DNA of 64,000 nt from an uncultured Gemmiger sp. (GCA_944386225.1 CALXAH010000008.1:59612-123611); one strand, 5' to 3'. Positions 1 through 8,895 are shown, counted from the stretch's first letter. Notes: generated from the sequence alone by a model not told the origin. Translations and numbers: made by a program.

Positions 1-192
1 TTCTACATGGTTGCGGTTGCCCTGTATGTGACCTCGCAGATGGGCAATATCTCGGGGCAGCTGAGCGAGACCGGCTTCGGCGCTACGGGAACCTCTCTTA
101 CCATGCTGATTTTGTTCTGCGTACTGATGGTACTTGCCACATTTCTGGCGGTAATTGCCAGCTTTATGGAACAAGTAAAAACGGCTGCCTGA
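1..192 (+). CDS. Membrane protein, C-terminal end only (possible MFS-type transporter)
   Basis: The last 63 codons of a gene whose beginning lies outside the window; the frame is open from base 1. The visible part carries one long hydrophobic segment (LTMLILFCVLMVLATFLAVI) followed by a short charged tail (MEQVKTAA), as at the cytoplasmic end of a polytopic carrier. A GH2 hydrolase and a GPH-type sugar symporter follow on the same strand, so a carbohydrate transporter is plausible, but the fragment is too short for a family call. A strong terminator follows directly, so it is the last gene of its transcript. Confidence 0.55.
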   Translation, partial: FYMVAVALYVTSQMGNISGQLSETGFGATGTSLTMLILFCVLMVLATFLAVIASFMEQVKTAA

Positions 193-240
193 TACTGCGC
201 CGCATCCGGCTTTAAGAAAGAATACACTTACCGAAAGAAT

Positions 241-277
241 GCTGGCCCAGTAGCATCTGCCTGCTGGGCCGGCTTTT
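241..277 (+). terminator. Rho-independent terminator after the first gene
   Basis: A 13-bp stem (GCTGGCCCAGTAG with CTGCTGGGCCGGC, two G-U pairs) encloses the loop CATCTGC and is followed by TTTT. It separates the partial transporter from the GH2 operon, whose ribosome-binding site begins about 10 bases later, so some read-through into the GH2 gene is likely. Confidence 0.75.
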
Positions 278-299
278 GGGTTACAAAGGAGTAGATTGG

Positions 300-2657
300 A
301 TGAGAGTACCGTTTAATGAGGGGTGGGTCTGGCGCCGTGTGGGGGAAACAGGGCCGGGCGAACCGGTTGTCCTGCCTCACGATGCTATGCTGACCGAACC
401 ACGGACAGCCCAAAGCGCCGGAGGAAACAATACAGGTTGGTTTGCGGCGCGGGACTATGAGTACTCTAAGGAATTTGTTGCCCCGCAGGATGTTGCTTAC
501 CTTGAATTTGAGGGGGTATATCACAACGCGGAGGTGTTTGTGGATGATGAAGTTGCTCCTTCGCATCCGAACGGATATTTCGGATTTAAAGTTCCGATAA
601 CCGGCGGAAAGCACAGGATCCGTGTGGTGGCTCACAATGCGGAACAGCCGTCATCCCGCTGGTATTCCGGGGCAGGAATTTACCGGCCGGTAAGTATGGT
701 CACATTCCCTGAAAAACATATCCTGCCGGAAAGCGTTATTATACGTACGCTGGATTGGCGGGAACCGACGGTCCGTGTGGATGTACAGACAACGGAAGAT
801 GCAGGCGTTGTGACCTGCGAAATCCTGGATGGAGATACGGTGCTGGCCACGCAAAAATCTTCCCATGGAATGCTGTTTTCACTTCCCGGAGCAAAACTGT
901 GGAGTGTGGATGATCCGGCATTGTACATCTGCCGGCTTACATACGAAAAGGACGTGCAGGAATTCCGTTTCGGAATCCGTTTTGTGGAGTGTGATGCAAA
1001 ACAGGGGTTCCGGGTCAACGGAGTACGAACCTTGCTGCTGGGCGCCTGCATTCACCATGATAACGGGATCCTGGGCGCCATAGAGCACCCGTTTGCCGCA
1101 AAGCGTAAAATTGCCCTGCTGAAAAAAGCCGGATACAATGCTGTGCGCTCTGCCCACAATCCATGCTCAAAAGCCATTCTCGATGCCTGCGATGAGTTGG
1201 GCATGATGGTATTGGATGAATATGCCGATATGTGGTATATACATAAAACGCCCTACGACTATGCAGGCTTTTTCGAGAAAAACTGGCAAGATGACCTGAA
1301 AGCACTGGTGGAAAAAGATCGCAACCATCCCAGTGTGATTATGTACTCGATTGGCAACGAGGTGTCGGAAACCTCGCAGAAGCGCGGCATTGAACTGGCC
1401 GGCCGGATGCGGGATTATCTGCACGAGCTGGATGACCGGCCGGTCACCTGCGGAATCAACATCTTTTTCAACTTCCTGTTTTCTCTGGGTCTGGGGGTAT
1501 ATTCCGATGAGAAGGCTGCGGCAGAAGCCGCAAAAGCAAAAAGCGACAAGGGAAAAGCAAAGAAAAAGAAAGCGGTAGGCAGCGAGTTCATCAATAATAT
1601 AGCCGGGCTGCTGGGTGCGGACTTTATGAAGTTTGGGGCGACTCTGCATGGCAGCGACCGGAAAACAAGGGATGCGTTTGCGCGGTTGGATGTGGCCGGC
1701 TATAACTATGGTGTGAATCGCTGCAAAAAAGATCTGAAACAGTATCCGGAACGGGTCATCCTGGGGAGTGAAACCTTTTGCAGCGATGCGGTAGCGTTTT
1801 ACGATCTTGCCAAAGACAATCCCGCGCTGATCGGCGATTTTGTGTGGACGGGTATGGATTACCTGGGCGAAGTAGGCTTAGGAGCCTGGGAATACAAAGA
1901 CTATGCCCCCATCTTTGAGCACGGCCCCGGCTGGATCACATCCGGAGCTGGTGTCCTGGATCTGGTCGGAACCGGATCAGCGCAGCTTGCCTATACGCAG
2001 GTAGCCTTTGAAATGTCGCAAGTTCGTATCGGGGTTGTTCCGGTGAAGTGGGCAAAACAAAAACACTCGCCGGCGGCCTGGCGTATGACCAACGCTATGG
2101 AAAACTGGAGTTGGGATGGCTGCGAAGGTCAGAAAACCTCGGTGGAAGTATATGCCCGGGGCAATAAGGCGGAACTTCTGCTTAACGGGAAATCCCTGGG
2201 AAAGAAAAAAATTCCTGCCAACAAACGGGTTAAGTTTCCGGCAGTCTATGAACCGGGAGAACTTACCGCTGTTGTGTATGATGCCGCGGATCGGGAAATC
2301 GGCCGCACCAGCCTGCGCACCGCAGGCAAGCAAACTATGCTGCGGCTTCTGCCTGAAACAGAACGGGTACGAGAAGGCGACCTGCTCTATGTACGTCTCC
2401 GTTATACGGATGAAAAGGGAAACGTAAAGCCGTTGGCGCGGGGGGATATTCATATCCGCGTGAAGGGCGGCGAACTTCTGGCTCTGGGGAATGCCTGTCC
2501 GTATAACGTCCGGGGATACCGTACGGATACGACGGATACGTATTACGGTGAAGCGTTGGCTATTATCCGTCCATATGAAACTATAATTGTTGAAGGGGAC
2601 AGCCCTTACGGCCAGGCGCGGATTGAAGTTCCCTTTGAACAGGAGGCGGCTCGATGA
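300..2657 (+). CDS. Glycoside hydrolase family 2 (beta-galactosidase-like)
   Basis: A 785-residue GH2 enzyme. Seen: an N-terminal jelly-roll sugar-binding domain (about 1-165), an Ig-like domain, then the TIM barrel with AVRSAHNP, the acid/base motif SIGNEV near residue 350 and the nucleophile region ILGSETF near 490, followed by C-terminal beta domains. There is no signal peptide, so it acts on imported sugar. The start at 300 is chosen because AAAGGAG lies about 8 bases upstream; the earlier in-frame TTG has no ribosome-binding site. The Asn-x-Lys motif typical of beta-glucuronidases is not evident, so a beta-galactosidase or related activity is preferred; the substrate is unproven. A Lys/Ala-rich insert of about 25 residues (403-428) sits in the barrel. 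Its stop overlaps the next gene by four bases, so the symporter probably brings in its substrate. Confidence 0.9.
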   Translation: MRVPFNEGWVWRRVGETGPGEPVVLPHDAMLTEPRTAQSAGGNNTGWFAARDYEYSKEFVAPQDVAYLEFEGVYHNAEVFVDDEVAPSHPNGYFGFKVPITGGKHRIRVVAHNAEQPSSRWYSGAGIYRPVSMVTFPEKHILPESVIIRTLDWREPTVRVDVQTTEDAGVVTCEILDGDTVLATQKSSHGMLFSLPGAKLWSVDDPALYICRLTYEKDVQEFRFGIRFVECDAKQGFRVNGVRTLLLGACIHHDNGILGAIEHPFAAKRKIALLKKAGYNAVRSAHNPCSKAILDACDELGMMVLDEYADMWYIHKTPYDYAGFFEKNWQDDLKALVEKDRNHPSVIMYSIGNEVSETSQKRGIELAGRMRDYLHELDDRPVTCGINIFFNFLFSLGLGVYSDEKAAAEAAKAKSDKGKAKKKKAVGSEFINNIAGLLGADFMKFGATLHGSDRKTRDAFARLDVAGYNYGVNRCKKDLKQYPERVILGSETFCSDAVAFYDLAKDNPALIGDFVWTGMDYLGEVGLGAWEYKDYAPIFEHGPGWITSGAGVLDLVGTGSAQLAYTQVAFEMSQVRIGVVPVKWAKQKHSPAAWRMTNAMENWSWDGCEGQKTSVEVYARGNKAELLLNGKSLGKKKIPANKRVKFPAVYEPGELTAVVYDAADREIGRTSLRTAGKQTMLRLLPETERVREGDLLYVRLRYTDEKGNVKPLARGDIHIRVKGGELLALGNACPYNVRGYRTDTTDTYYGEALAIIRPYETIIVEGDSPYGQARIEVPFEQEAAR

Positions 2658-4081
2658 AGCGGGAGAAGGGTGGGATCTGGCAGCTTCCTCTGCTGAGGGG
2701 AAAGGTGAAGTCCGCCGAAGTAAGGCGTCCTGAAATGCTGCTGGGGTATCTTATCGGCCCTTTTGGCGGGTTGCTTTCATCGGGAATTTTTACCAGCTTC
2801 CTTAATCAGTATTTTACCGATGTGCTGCAGATAGCACCTGCTTTTTTGTCCGGCCTGCAGTTGATCTCCACACTTTTCATCATTGCGGCCAATTTTGTTG
2901 TCGGGCAGCTGATCGAACATACCCGGACACTGGTTGGCAAGGCGCGTCCATGGATTCTGTTGTCTGCGCTTACCGTATCCGTAACCAGCCTGCTTATGTT
3001 TATCATACCCTTTGAAGGGCTGGCAAAGATGGTGTGGGTAGCTGTGGCGTATAATCTGTATTATTCCATAGCGCTGCCTATCTATAACACAGCCAACAGT
3101 ACGTTGGTACCGGTGTCCACCCGTAACAGCAGCCAGCGGGCTGTACTGGCTTCGTTCACCAATATCGCTGGTTTAGGGGTTATGGGCGTAGGTTCCATGA
3201 TCTTCCCTGTGCTTGTAGCAAATGTTCTGAAAACCAGCCGGATCCGATGGCTTTTGGTAATGGCCGGAGTGGCTGTTTTTTCTGCGCTTACGGTTTTCCT
3301 TCAGTATCGTTTTACCCGTGAACGGGTTACAGAGGAACTTCAGAAAACAGCAGAAAAGACAATAGATTCCACTCCTTCTGTAAAAAAGCAGCTGGCAGCG
3401 GTGGCCCGTGAAAAATGGTGGTGGATCACCATCGTTTTCTATATCGCTTTTCAGTGGTCGGGCGCTTTGAAAAACGGTTCTATGGCATATTATTGCCAGT
3501 GGGTGGCTGACAGTACCGGAATAGCTGGCGGTTGGGGCACTGTGCAGACGGTGTTTGCCGTCTTAGGGGCTATCCCCATGGCAGCGGCAGCCGTGGTTGT
3601 TGTGCCTTTGGCCAATCGGTTTGGAAAGCGGGAAGTGGTCCTTGTCGGTATGGTGGTTGGCACGGCAGGCGGGGTCATCGCCGGCTTGGGCGGGGGTGCG
3701 CTGATTCCCACGGCAATAGGTGTGGCAATAAAATGTCTGGGATCTTCTCCGGCCGCCTATCTTGTCCTGGCCATGCTGGCGGACGTTATTGATCACATTG
3801 AGGGCGAAAGCAAAATTCGCACAGATGGTCTTACCATGTCCGTCTACAGTTCTGTGATGGTGGCGGCTACGCCTGTTATGAATGCGGTATTTATGGCAAT
3901 CCTTTCCATTGTGGGATATTCCGCTCCGGCTCAGGAGGCTGCCGTCCAAACGGTTCAAAACCAGACTACCCGCCTGGCGATAAGTGCCAGTTACATTTGG
4001 GTGGAAACGGCTGCGTATGCCGTGTGTGCCGTTCTGATGGCTTTCTGGAATGTGGAAAAACAAAACCGTACAAAAAAGTAA
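2654..4081 (+). CDS. Sugar:cation symporter, GPH/MFS family (MelB-like)
   Basis: A 475-residue polytopic membrane protein with about twelve hydrophobic segments. The N-terminal third has the glycoside-pentoside-hexuronide pattern (the LLGYLIGPFGG start, ARPWILLS after TM3, YNLYYSIALPIYNTANS). This family co-transports mono- or disaccharides, glycosides or uronides with Na+ or H+ at the inner membrane. The ATG overlaps the TGA of the GH2 gene (ATGA) and the site GGAGGCGGC precedes it, so the two are translationally coupled. The pairing suggests uptake of an intact glycoside followed by cytoplasmic hydrolysis. The end KQNRTKK is a short cytoplasmic tail. The substrate cannot be read from sequence. 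Confidence 0.88.
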   Translation: MKREKGGIWQLPLLRGKVKSAEVRRPEMLLGYLIGPFGGLLSSGIFTSFLNQYFTDVLQIAPAFLSGLQLISTLFIIAANFVVGQLIEHTRTLVGKARPWILLSALTVSVTSLLMFIIPFEGLAKMVWVAVAYNLYYSIALPIYNTANSTLVPVSTRNSSQRAVLASFTNIAGLGVMGVGSMIFPVLVANVLKTSRIRWLLVMAGVAVFSALTVFLQYRFTRERVTEELQKTAEKTIDSTPSVKKQLAAVAREKWWWITIVFYIAFQWSGALKNGSMAYYCQWVADSTGIAGGWGTVQTVFAVLGAIPMAAAAVVVVPLANRFGKREVVLVGMVVGTAGGVIAGLGGGALIPTAIGVAIKCLGSSPAAYLVLAMLADVIDHIEGESKIRTDGLTMSVYSSVMVAATPVMNAVFMAILSIVGYSAPAQEAAVQTVQNQTTRLAISASYIWVETAAYAVCAVLMAFWNVEKQNRTKK

Positions 4082-4281
4082 GGGGCGCCAAAAGCAAAAC
4101 AGGCTGATCCGATACAACGAGCGACCTGTCTCCGTCATCGCGTCCTAAAATTGAGGTGATACCCCTGTGTTCTGGGAAAAGGGTATTACTCATGGCGCTA
4201 AAAAATAAAGCAATCCGAACAGTCAAATGCACAGGTGCTTGGCTTTGCCGGTCAAAAGACGTATACTGAAGCTAACCGCCT

Positions 4282-4824
4282 ATGACTGTAAAGAAGACAC
4301 TGCTCATGGGAACCCCTGTTCTGCTCGAAACCACCCGCCTGATCATTCGGAACTTTGTTCCCAAAGATGCTGCCGACCTGCATGAAATTCTGGGTGATGC
4401 CCGCACCATGCAGTACTGTGAGCCGCCATACGATTTTGCCAAGACAGAACAATTTCTGCAAAATTTCTGCGTGGAACGCGGGGGCGGGCTGGCGGCAGCA
4501 GAAAAAAGCAGCGGCAAAGTGATCGGATACATTCTCTTTAAGGAAATCTCGCCGGGAGAGTATGAACTGGGATGGTTTTTCAATCGAAAGATCTGGGGAA
4601 GGGGCTACGCCTACGAAGCTTGCTGCGCGGTAATTGACTATGCGTTCCGGGTTCGGAAGGCTGACAAAATTATTGCCGAGACAATCGATACGGTAAAATC
4701 CCTGGGGCTGATGAAAAAACTCGGAATGCGGCTGGAGGCCACACAGGAAATTCAAACCGAGATGACGGCCAGCGGCCGTGCTGTGCTGCACACCTGCGTT
4801 TTGTACAAGCCGCAGGCTTTATGA
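4282..4824 (+). CDS. GNAT-family N-acetyltransferase (RimJ/RimL-like)
   Basis: A 180-residue GNAT-fold enzyme that transfers acetyl from acetyl-CoA, probably to a protein N-terminus or a small amine. Seen: an LLETTRLIIRNF opening strand, the GRGYAYEA acetyl-CoA loop, and the final segment with SLGLMKKLGMRLEA, all in RimJ/RimL order. No good ribosome-binding site precedes the ATG at 4282; the ATG at 4306 would start just before the conserved first strand and is an alternative. It stands alone between a transporter operon and a convergent lipoprotein gene. The 200 bases upstream show no clear terminator or promoter, only an imperfect GTGATACCC/GGGTATTAC pairing near 4155-4190. Confidence 0.85.
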   Translation: MTVKKTLLMGTPVLLETTRLIIRNFVPKDAADLHEILGDARTMQYCEPPYDFAKTEQFLQNFCVERGGGLAAAEKSSGKVIGYILFKEISPGEYELGWFFNRKIWGRGYAYEACCAVIDYAFRVRKADKIIAETIDTVKSLGLMKKLGMRLEATQEIQTEMTASGRAVLHTCVLYKPQAL

Positions 4825-4863
4825 CTCTGGTAAAAAGGGCGGACAAATATCAAGACAGACGCA

Positions 4864-4896
4864 AACGGGCGCCCGGCCATTGGCCGGGTGCCCGTT
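4864..4896. terminator. Bidirectional terminator between convergent genes
   Basis: A 15-bp GC-rich stem (4864-4878 with 4882-4896, one G-U type change) with a 3-base loop, followed on the plus strand by a T-rich stretch and preceded by A's. It sits between the acetyltransferase (plus) and the lipoprotein operon (minus) and can serve both. Confidence 0.75.
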
Positions 4897-4919
4897 CAGC
4901 ATTTTTAGGTTTCAGCAGG

Positions 4920-6587
4920 TCAAACGGTGTTCTGCCGGTCTCTCATACCGCCCGGCATGTCGGAGGGGGCGGTGCCGGCCTCGCCGGGATCTCTGTCTTT
5001 CCGGCCGCCGCCCATCTGGCCGCCACCCATCTGGCCGGGATTGCTTTCCGACCCGTCATTGGTGGTAACGGTGCCGCCGTTGTTGGTATAGCTGCCGTCG
5101 CAGTCCAGCGCCGTATCACCGGCACCGTTGCAGGTCAGACCCAGAACACCGCCGTTCACGGTGAGCGATCCGTTGGAATCCACACAGTCGCCGGAGGATA
5201 CGATGGTAAAACTGCCTCCGTTAATCAGGATAAAGCAGTCGGAATCGGAGGCAAAGCTGTCCGTCTGCCGTCCGCCGAAGCCGCCGAAACCGGAACCGTC
5301 CGCCCCGCCGGCCGCGTTGAGCCCGTCGTCCTGGGATACGATATCAAAAACGCCGTCCTCAATGGTAATGGAAAGCCCCTCGATTCCCTCGTAGCAATAG
5401 GAAATGGCAAAGGTGCCGTTCTGGATGGTGAGCGCATCGTCGCAGTGAACGGCGTCATCGCCGCTTTGCAGATAAAATTCACCGCTGGTGATCTGCATTT
5501 CGCCGCCGGCATGCAGGCAATCGTCCGCGCTGTCGATGGTGAAAACGCCGCCGTTTACGGTGAAGGTGCCCTCCGCCTTGATGCCTTTCTGGCTGGTGGA
5601 ATTCTCTTCTGTTGCAGTGTCGGTCCGGGTGGCCTGACCACCCCGGCCGCCCATAGCACCGAAATCGTCGCTGGCGGTCATATCCACACTGGCACTTCCA
5701 TCGCCGGTGTACAGGGTGAAGGTACCGCCGTCGATCTGAAGTGCTCCCTGGGCGCTGATTGCATCTCCCTGGGAGGTGATGGAGAAGCTGCCGTCCGCTG
5801 CATAGAGATACCCCAGCGACAGATCATCGCTGTTCTCTGCGTGGATGCCGTCTTTGCCTGCGGTGATGGAAAAACTGCCCGCAGCAATCGCTATGCTGTC
5901 CTTGCCGGACAGGCCGTGGCTGGCGGCGGTTATGGTGTAGCTGCCGCCGGTAATGACCAGATCATCCTTGGACACCACCCCGTGACCGGCCTGGGCGTTG
6001 ATAGCCAGGCTGCCGCATCCATTCAGGGTCAGATCGGTTTTGGCAAAGATGACCGAATCGATGTTGTTTTCGTCGATGGCCACATAGCTGCCGCCGTTGG
6101 TCAGTGTGTTTTCCGAGCCTTCGGCCAGAGTAATGAACACCTTGTCGGCTTCCCGTGCATAGATGGCAGCGGAGGTACTGCTGGTGATATCTGCCCCGTC
6201 AAGTACCAGCTGTACTTTGTCGGTTTCGTCGGCGTTAATTACGGTCTGGCCGTCGGTGAGGGTGCCGGAAATGCGGTAAACACCCTCATCCTGCAGAATA
6301 ATCTGGCTGCCGCTTATGGAAACGGCAGCGGAATCGCAGACCGCGCTGTCGCCGTTCAGCTGAATAAGGACCGCTTCGCTCTCGTCATAGGTGCCCGCCA
6401 GATCCCGGTCGCTGAACAGGCTGGCGATATCGATGGAGGAAGCGGCTGCGGCAGTGGTGTTTTCCGACTGCTGCCCGGACTCCTCGCTATAGGAGGATGC
6501 AGAACTTGTATCCGCCGAACCGCAGCCGGTCAGCAGAAAAAGCGCGCAGAACAAAAGCGCAGCGCGCCAGGACAGGTTTTGTTTCAT
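4920..6587 (-). CDS. Carbohydrate-binding lipoprotein of the Cthe_2159 (DUF4353) type
   Basis: A 555-residue exported lipoprotein: hydrophobic signal peptide with lipobox LLTGC (Cys22), a Ser-rich linker, then a long beta-helix-like domain of repeating strands (DGQTVINADET, GSGSLAINAQAGHG and similar units rich in Asp, Gly, Asn and Ser), ending in a Gly/Met/Asp-rich tail (QMGGGQMGGGRKDRDPG). This matches the Cthe_2159 family of beta-helix proteins, which bind acidic polysaccharide; that is family knowledge, not shown here. It is the last gene of a minus-strand operon with DUF4956 and VTC-domain proteins, a grouping seen in many Firmicutes. It probably acts at the outer face of the membrane, binding polymer or Ca2+. 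Confidence 0.85.
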   Translation of the reverse strand: MKQNLSWRAALLFCALFLLTGCGSADTSSASSYSEESGQQSENTTAAAASSIDIASLFSDRDLAGTYDESEAVLIQLNGDSAVCDSAAVSISGSQIILQDEGVYRISGTLTDGQTVINADETDKVQLVLDGADITSSTSAAIYAREADKVFITLAEGSENTLTNGGSYVAIDENNIDSVIFAKTDLTLNGCGSLAINAQAGHGVVSKDDLVITGGSYTITAASHGLSGKDSIAIAAGSFSITAGKDGIHAENSDDLSLGYLYAADGSFSITSQGDAISAQGALQIDGGTFTLYTGDGSASVDMTASDDFGAMGGRGGQATRTDTATEENSTSQKGIKAEGTFTVNGGVFTIDSADDCLHAGGEMQITSGEFYLQSGDDAVHCDDALTIQNGTFAISYCYEGIEGLSITIEDGVFDIVSQDDGLNAAGGADGSGFGGFGGRQTDSFASDSDCFILINGGSFTIVSSGDCVDSNGSLTVNGGVLGLTCNGAGDTALDCDGSYTNNGGTVTTNDGSESNPGQMGGGQMGGGRKDRDPGEAGTAPSDMPGGMRDRQNTV

Positions 6588-6606
6588 AACAACAACAGCT
6601 CCTTGT

Positions 6607-7302
6607 TTACAGTGTGGCGACGGTGTTGTCGCAATGCCCCAGACAGATATCCAGGTTCCCGTTGCGCAGCCGCAGCTGGTCGATGAACCGTTTCTCCTGT
6701 GCCGGGTCTTTCAGAGTAACCTCATAGGTCAGCCGGAACAGGCTGCCCATGTTGCTGGTTTTTACCTGAGCCAGATTGTACCGGCGGGTAAACTGCCGGA
6801 GCACCGGCTCAAAAACACCGATATAATCCAGATCTTCGGGGATGGTAATGTGCAGGGTGCGAAAGACTTTGTCGTCTGCCCGGGGACGCAGGCTGGCTGC
6901 GGTGTACAGCATGGTGGCGGCTCCCAGAATCAGTGCGAACAGCGTGCCGCAGGCCAGATACCCCATGCCGGTAATCAGCCCGGTGCCCATAGCAACAAAG
7001 ATGGCGGCGATTTCCCGGGCAGTACCGGGAGCGGAACGAAACCGCACCAGGTTGAAGGTACCGGCTACCGCCACGCCGGTGCCCACATTTCCGTTGACCA
7101 TCATGATCACCACGCAGACCACCGCCGGCAGCAGCGCCAGGGTGATGGACAGGCTTCGGCTGCTGCGGGCCTGCCATCCGGTCATGGCACAGAGCAAAAG
7201 CCCCAGCAGCAGCGAAACGCCCACGCACAAAAGAAAGTCACCCGGGGTGATGGTATCGGTCAAGGGGGTGCCGAACAGCCCCTGGAAAATGGTATCAAGC
7301 AT
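6607..7302 (-). CDS. DUF4956 membrane protein
   Basis: A 231-residue protein with about four transmembrane segments in the first 120 residues, the conserved block VRFRSAPGTAREIAAIF near the centre, and a soluble C-terminal domain of about 90 residues (TLHITIPEDLDYIG onward) resembling a ferredoxin-like regulatory fold. DUF4956 proteins are repeatedly found beside VTC-type polyphosphate polymerases and are thought to be membrane partners; biochemical function is unknown. It overlaps the 3' end of the polymerase gene by eight bases and is followed after about 20 bases by the lipoprotein gene, so the three are one operon. Confidence 0.85.
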   Translation of the reverse strand: MLDTIFQGLFGTPLTDTITPGDFLLCVGVSLLLGLLLCAMTGWQARSSRSLSITLALLPAVVCVVIMMVNGNVGTGVAVAGTFNLVRFRSAPGTAREIAAIFVAMGTGLITGMGYLACGTLFALILGAATMLYTAASLRPRADDKVFRTLHITIPEDLDYIGVFEPVLRQFTRRYNLAQVKTSNMGSLFRLTYEVTLKDPAQEKRFIDQLRLRNGNLDICLGHCDNTVATL

Positions 7303-8011
7303 AATTCGTTTCTCCTCTCTGTCCTGTCAGCAAAATATCCCGGTACGCGGTACCATACTTGGAAAAGGATGTTTTGAAGATGCCCTGCCGGGACAAAACA
7401 TGGGCCATCCATATGGGAAACCCACCGGATACCTTCAGTTCCATCAGCACCATATCGGATGGCAGGATCGGCGTGCCCCAGGGATCGGAGTCCAGGGTCA
7501 GCTGCTGCTGCCGGTACAGAATGTCGGTATCGAAGGTTACCCGGAAATCCGGGTCCGTAATTCCGTGAAAAGCGTCCCGTTCATAGGAAAGAAATACGGC
7601 GGGGCGCAGAGACTGATAGAAGTTCGCGGCGTAGTTCAGCTCCGCGCCAATCTGGCTGTCCGGCCAGGGTCGTGTTCCGTCAAAGCAGGCCCTTGCCGCA
7701 TCCTGTTCCAGCAGAAGGCGGCGCTTATACACCACTGAGCGGTACTTCTTTTTCAATTCCACAAAGACGGGTGCCTGCTCTCCGGCGCGCCCATAGCTGC
7801 GGATCCGAAGCTTTTCCTTGTATACCGGCCGTTCCAGACTGCGGCGGATCAGCCGGAAGTCCGGCGTATCCAGATACAGGTTGCGGATGGAACTGTGGCT
7901 GTACTGGTCCGGCATCATGTAGGGCTCTATGGCCTTTTGAACAGCCTGCAGCTGACGCAGATTGAGCAGATACTTTAATTCGTATCGCTGAAAAATCATC
8001 TGGGCCTTCAC
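7295..8011 (-). CDS. VTC-domain polyphosphate polymerase-like protein
   Basis: A 238-residue soluble protein with a VTC triphosphate-tunnel fold. Seen: RYELKYLL at the N-terminus, LYLDTPDFRLIRRSL, KEKLRIRSYG, PVFVELKKKYRSVVYKRR, a YERDAF block and LMELKV near the C-terminus; these alternating Lys/Arg/Glu residues line the polymerase tunnel in the family. In yeast this domain makes polyphosphate from ATP; in bacteria the product is inferred. The GTG at 8011 is chosen because AAGGAGG lies 8 bases upstream; an earlier GTG at 8020 lies inside that site. It is first in the operon with DUF4956 and the beta-helix lipoprotein, divergent from a two-component system likely to control it. Confidence 0.85.
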   Translation of the reverse strand: MKAQMIFQRYELKYLLNLRQLQAVQKAIEPYMMPDQYSHSSIRNLYLDTPDFRLIRRSLERPVYKEKLRIRSYGRAGEQAPVFVELKKKYRSVVYKRRLLLEQDAARACFDGTRPWPDSQIGAELNYAANFYQSLRPAVFLSYERDAFHGITDPDFRVTFDTDILYRQQQLTLDSDPWGTPILPSDMVLMELKVSGGFPIWMAHVLSRQGIFKTSFSKYGTAYRDILLTGQRGETNYA

Positions 8012-8091
8012 AGTCGGCACCTCCTTGGGGGGATTGTACCGTCAGTGTAAAGGGTGAACCATAACTGAAGTTTAAGCCGCTGCCGGGATTT

Positions 8092-8110
8092 GGTGAAGAA
8101 ACGGTGAAGA
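8092..8110. promoter_or_regulatory. Direct repeat, candidate OmpR-type operator
   Basis: GGTGAAGA occurs at 8092-8099 and again at 8103-8110, an 11-base period that puts both copies on one face of the helix, as OmpR/PhoB response regulators bind. The repeat lies between the divergent VTC operon and the response regulator gene, about 60 bases upstream of the start predicted from an extended -10 (TGCTATTAT, ending near 8154). Autoregulation is inferred. Confidence 0.5.
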
Positions 8111-8220
8111 TTGCGCTTCTTTCACGATGAATATGACAGGTCCTGTGCTATTATTTTAATTAGAGTTAAGGCAAAGGCGGTACGCTTAAGGCGGAACGAT
8201 AACAGGAGAGGACGGATACA

Positions 8221-8895
8221 ATGCGCATACTGTTTGCAGAGGATGAACGCTCCCTGGCCAGGGCGGTGGCGGCTCTTCTGGAAAAGAACAACTACTCGGT
8301 GGATACGGTCTGCGATGGGCAGGAGGCTTTGACCTATCTGGAGACAGGAAGCTACGATGCCCTGATCCTGGACATCATGATGCCGAAAATGGACGGGTTG
8401 GAAGCGCTGCGCCGCCTGCGGCAGCAGGGCAATCCGATCCCGGTGCTGCTGCTCACAGCCCGGTCGGAGGTGGAGGACAAGGTCACCGGTCTGGATATGG
8501 GGGCGAACGATTATCTGACCAAGCCGTTTTCCACCGCGGAACTGATGGCCCGCATCCGGGCCATGACCAGAAGCCAGACCAGCGGGCAGACTACCAGCCG
8601 CCTTACACTGGGAAACATTACCCTGAATCAGACCAACTTTGAACTGTCGTCCCCCTGCGGCAGCTTCCGCCTGGCCCGTAAGGAATACCAGATGATGGAA
8701 CTGCTGCTGCGCAATCCCCGGCAGCTGATCCCTACCGAGCGGTTTCTGGAACGGATCTGGGGATACGACAGCGATGTGGAAATGAATGTGGTGTGGGTAT
8801 ATATTTCCTACCTGCGCAAGAAGCTGACTGCCCTGCAGGCGGATGTCCAGATCAAGGTCACCCGGAACGTGGGGTATTCGCTGGAGGAGTGCTGA
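8221..8895 (+). CDS. Response regulator, OmpR/PhoB family
   Basis: A 224-residue two-domain regulator. Receiver: acidic pair ED at 7-8, phospho-acceptor Asp51 in LILDIMMPK, Thr in LLTARSE, and Lys in LTKPF. C-terminal winged helix (about 130-224) with LARKEYQMMELLL and MNVVWVYISYLRKKL, typical of OmpR-type DNA binding. AGGAGAGG precedes the start. The stop codon overlaps the kinase start (TGATG), so the pair is co-translated. It lies divergent from the VTC/DUF4956/lipoprotein operon, the most likely target. Confidence 0.95.
   Translation: MRILFAEDERSLARAVAALLEKNNYSVDTVCDGQEALTYLETGSYDALILDIMMPKMDGLEALRRLRQQGNPIPVLLLTARSEVEDKVTGLDMGANDYLTKPFSTAELMARIRAMTRSQTSGQTTSRLTLGNITLNQTNFELSSPCGSFRLARKEYQMMELLLRNPRQLIPTERFLERIWGYDSDVEMNVVWVYISYLRKKLTALQADVQIKVTRNVGYSLEEC

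Noticed and set aside
4192-4269. A 25-codon frame starting ATGGCGCTAAAAAAT
   Set aside because: Weak ribosome-binding site and no recognisable pattern.
4821-6686. A 621-codon open frame on the plus strand opposite the beta-helix lipoprotein
   Set aside because: It mirrors the GC-rich repeats of the real gene, has no ribosome-binding site and no recognisable domain.
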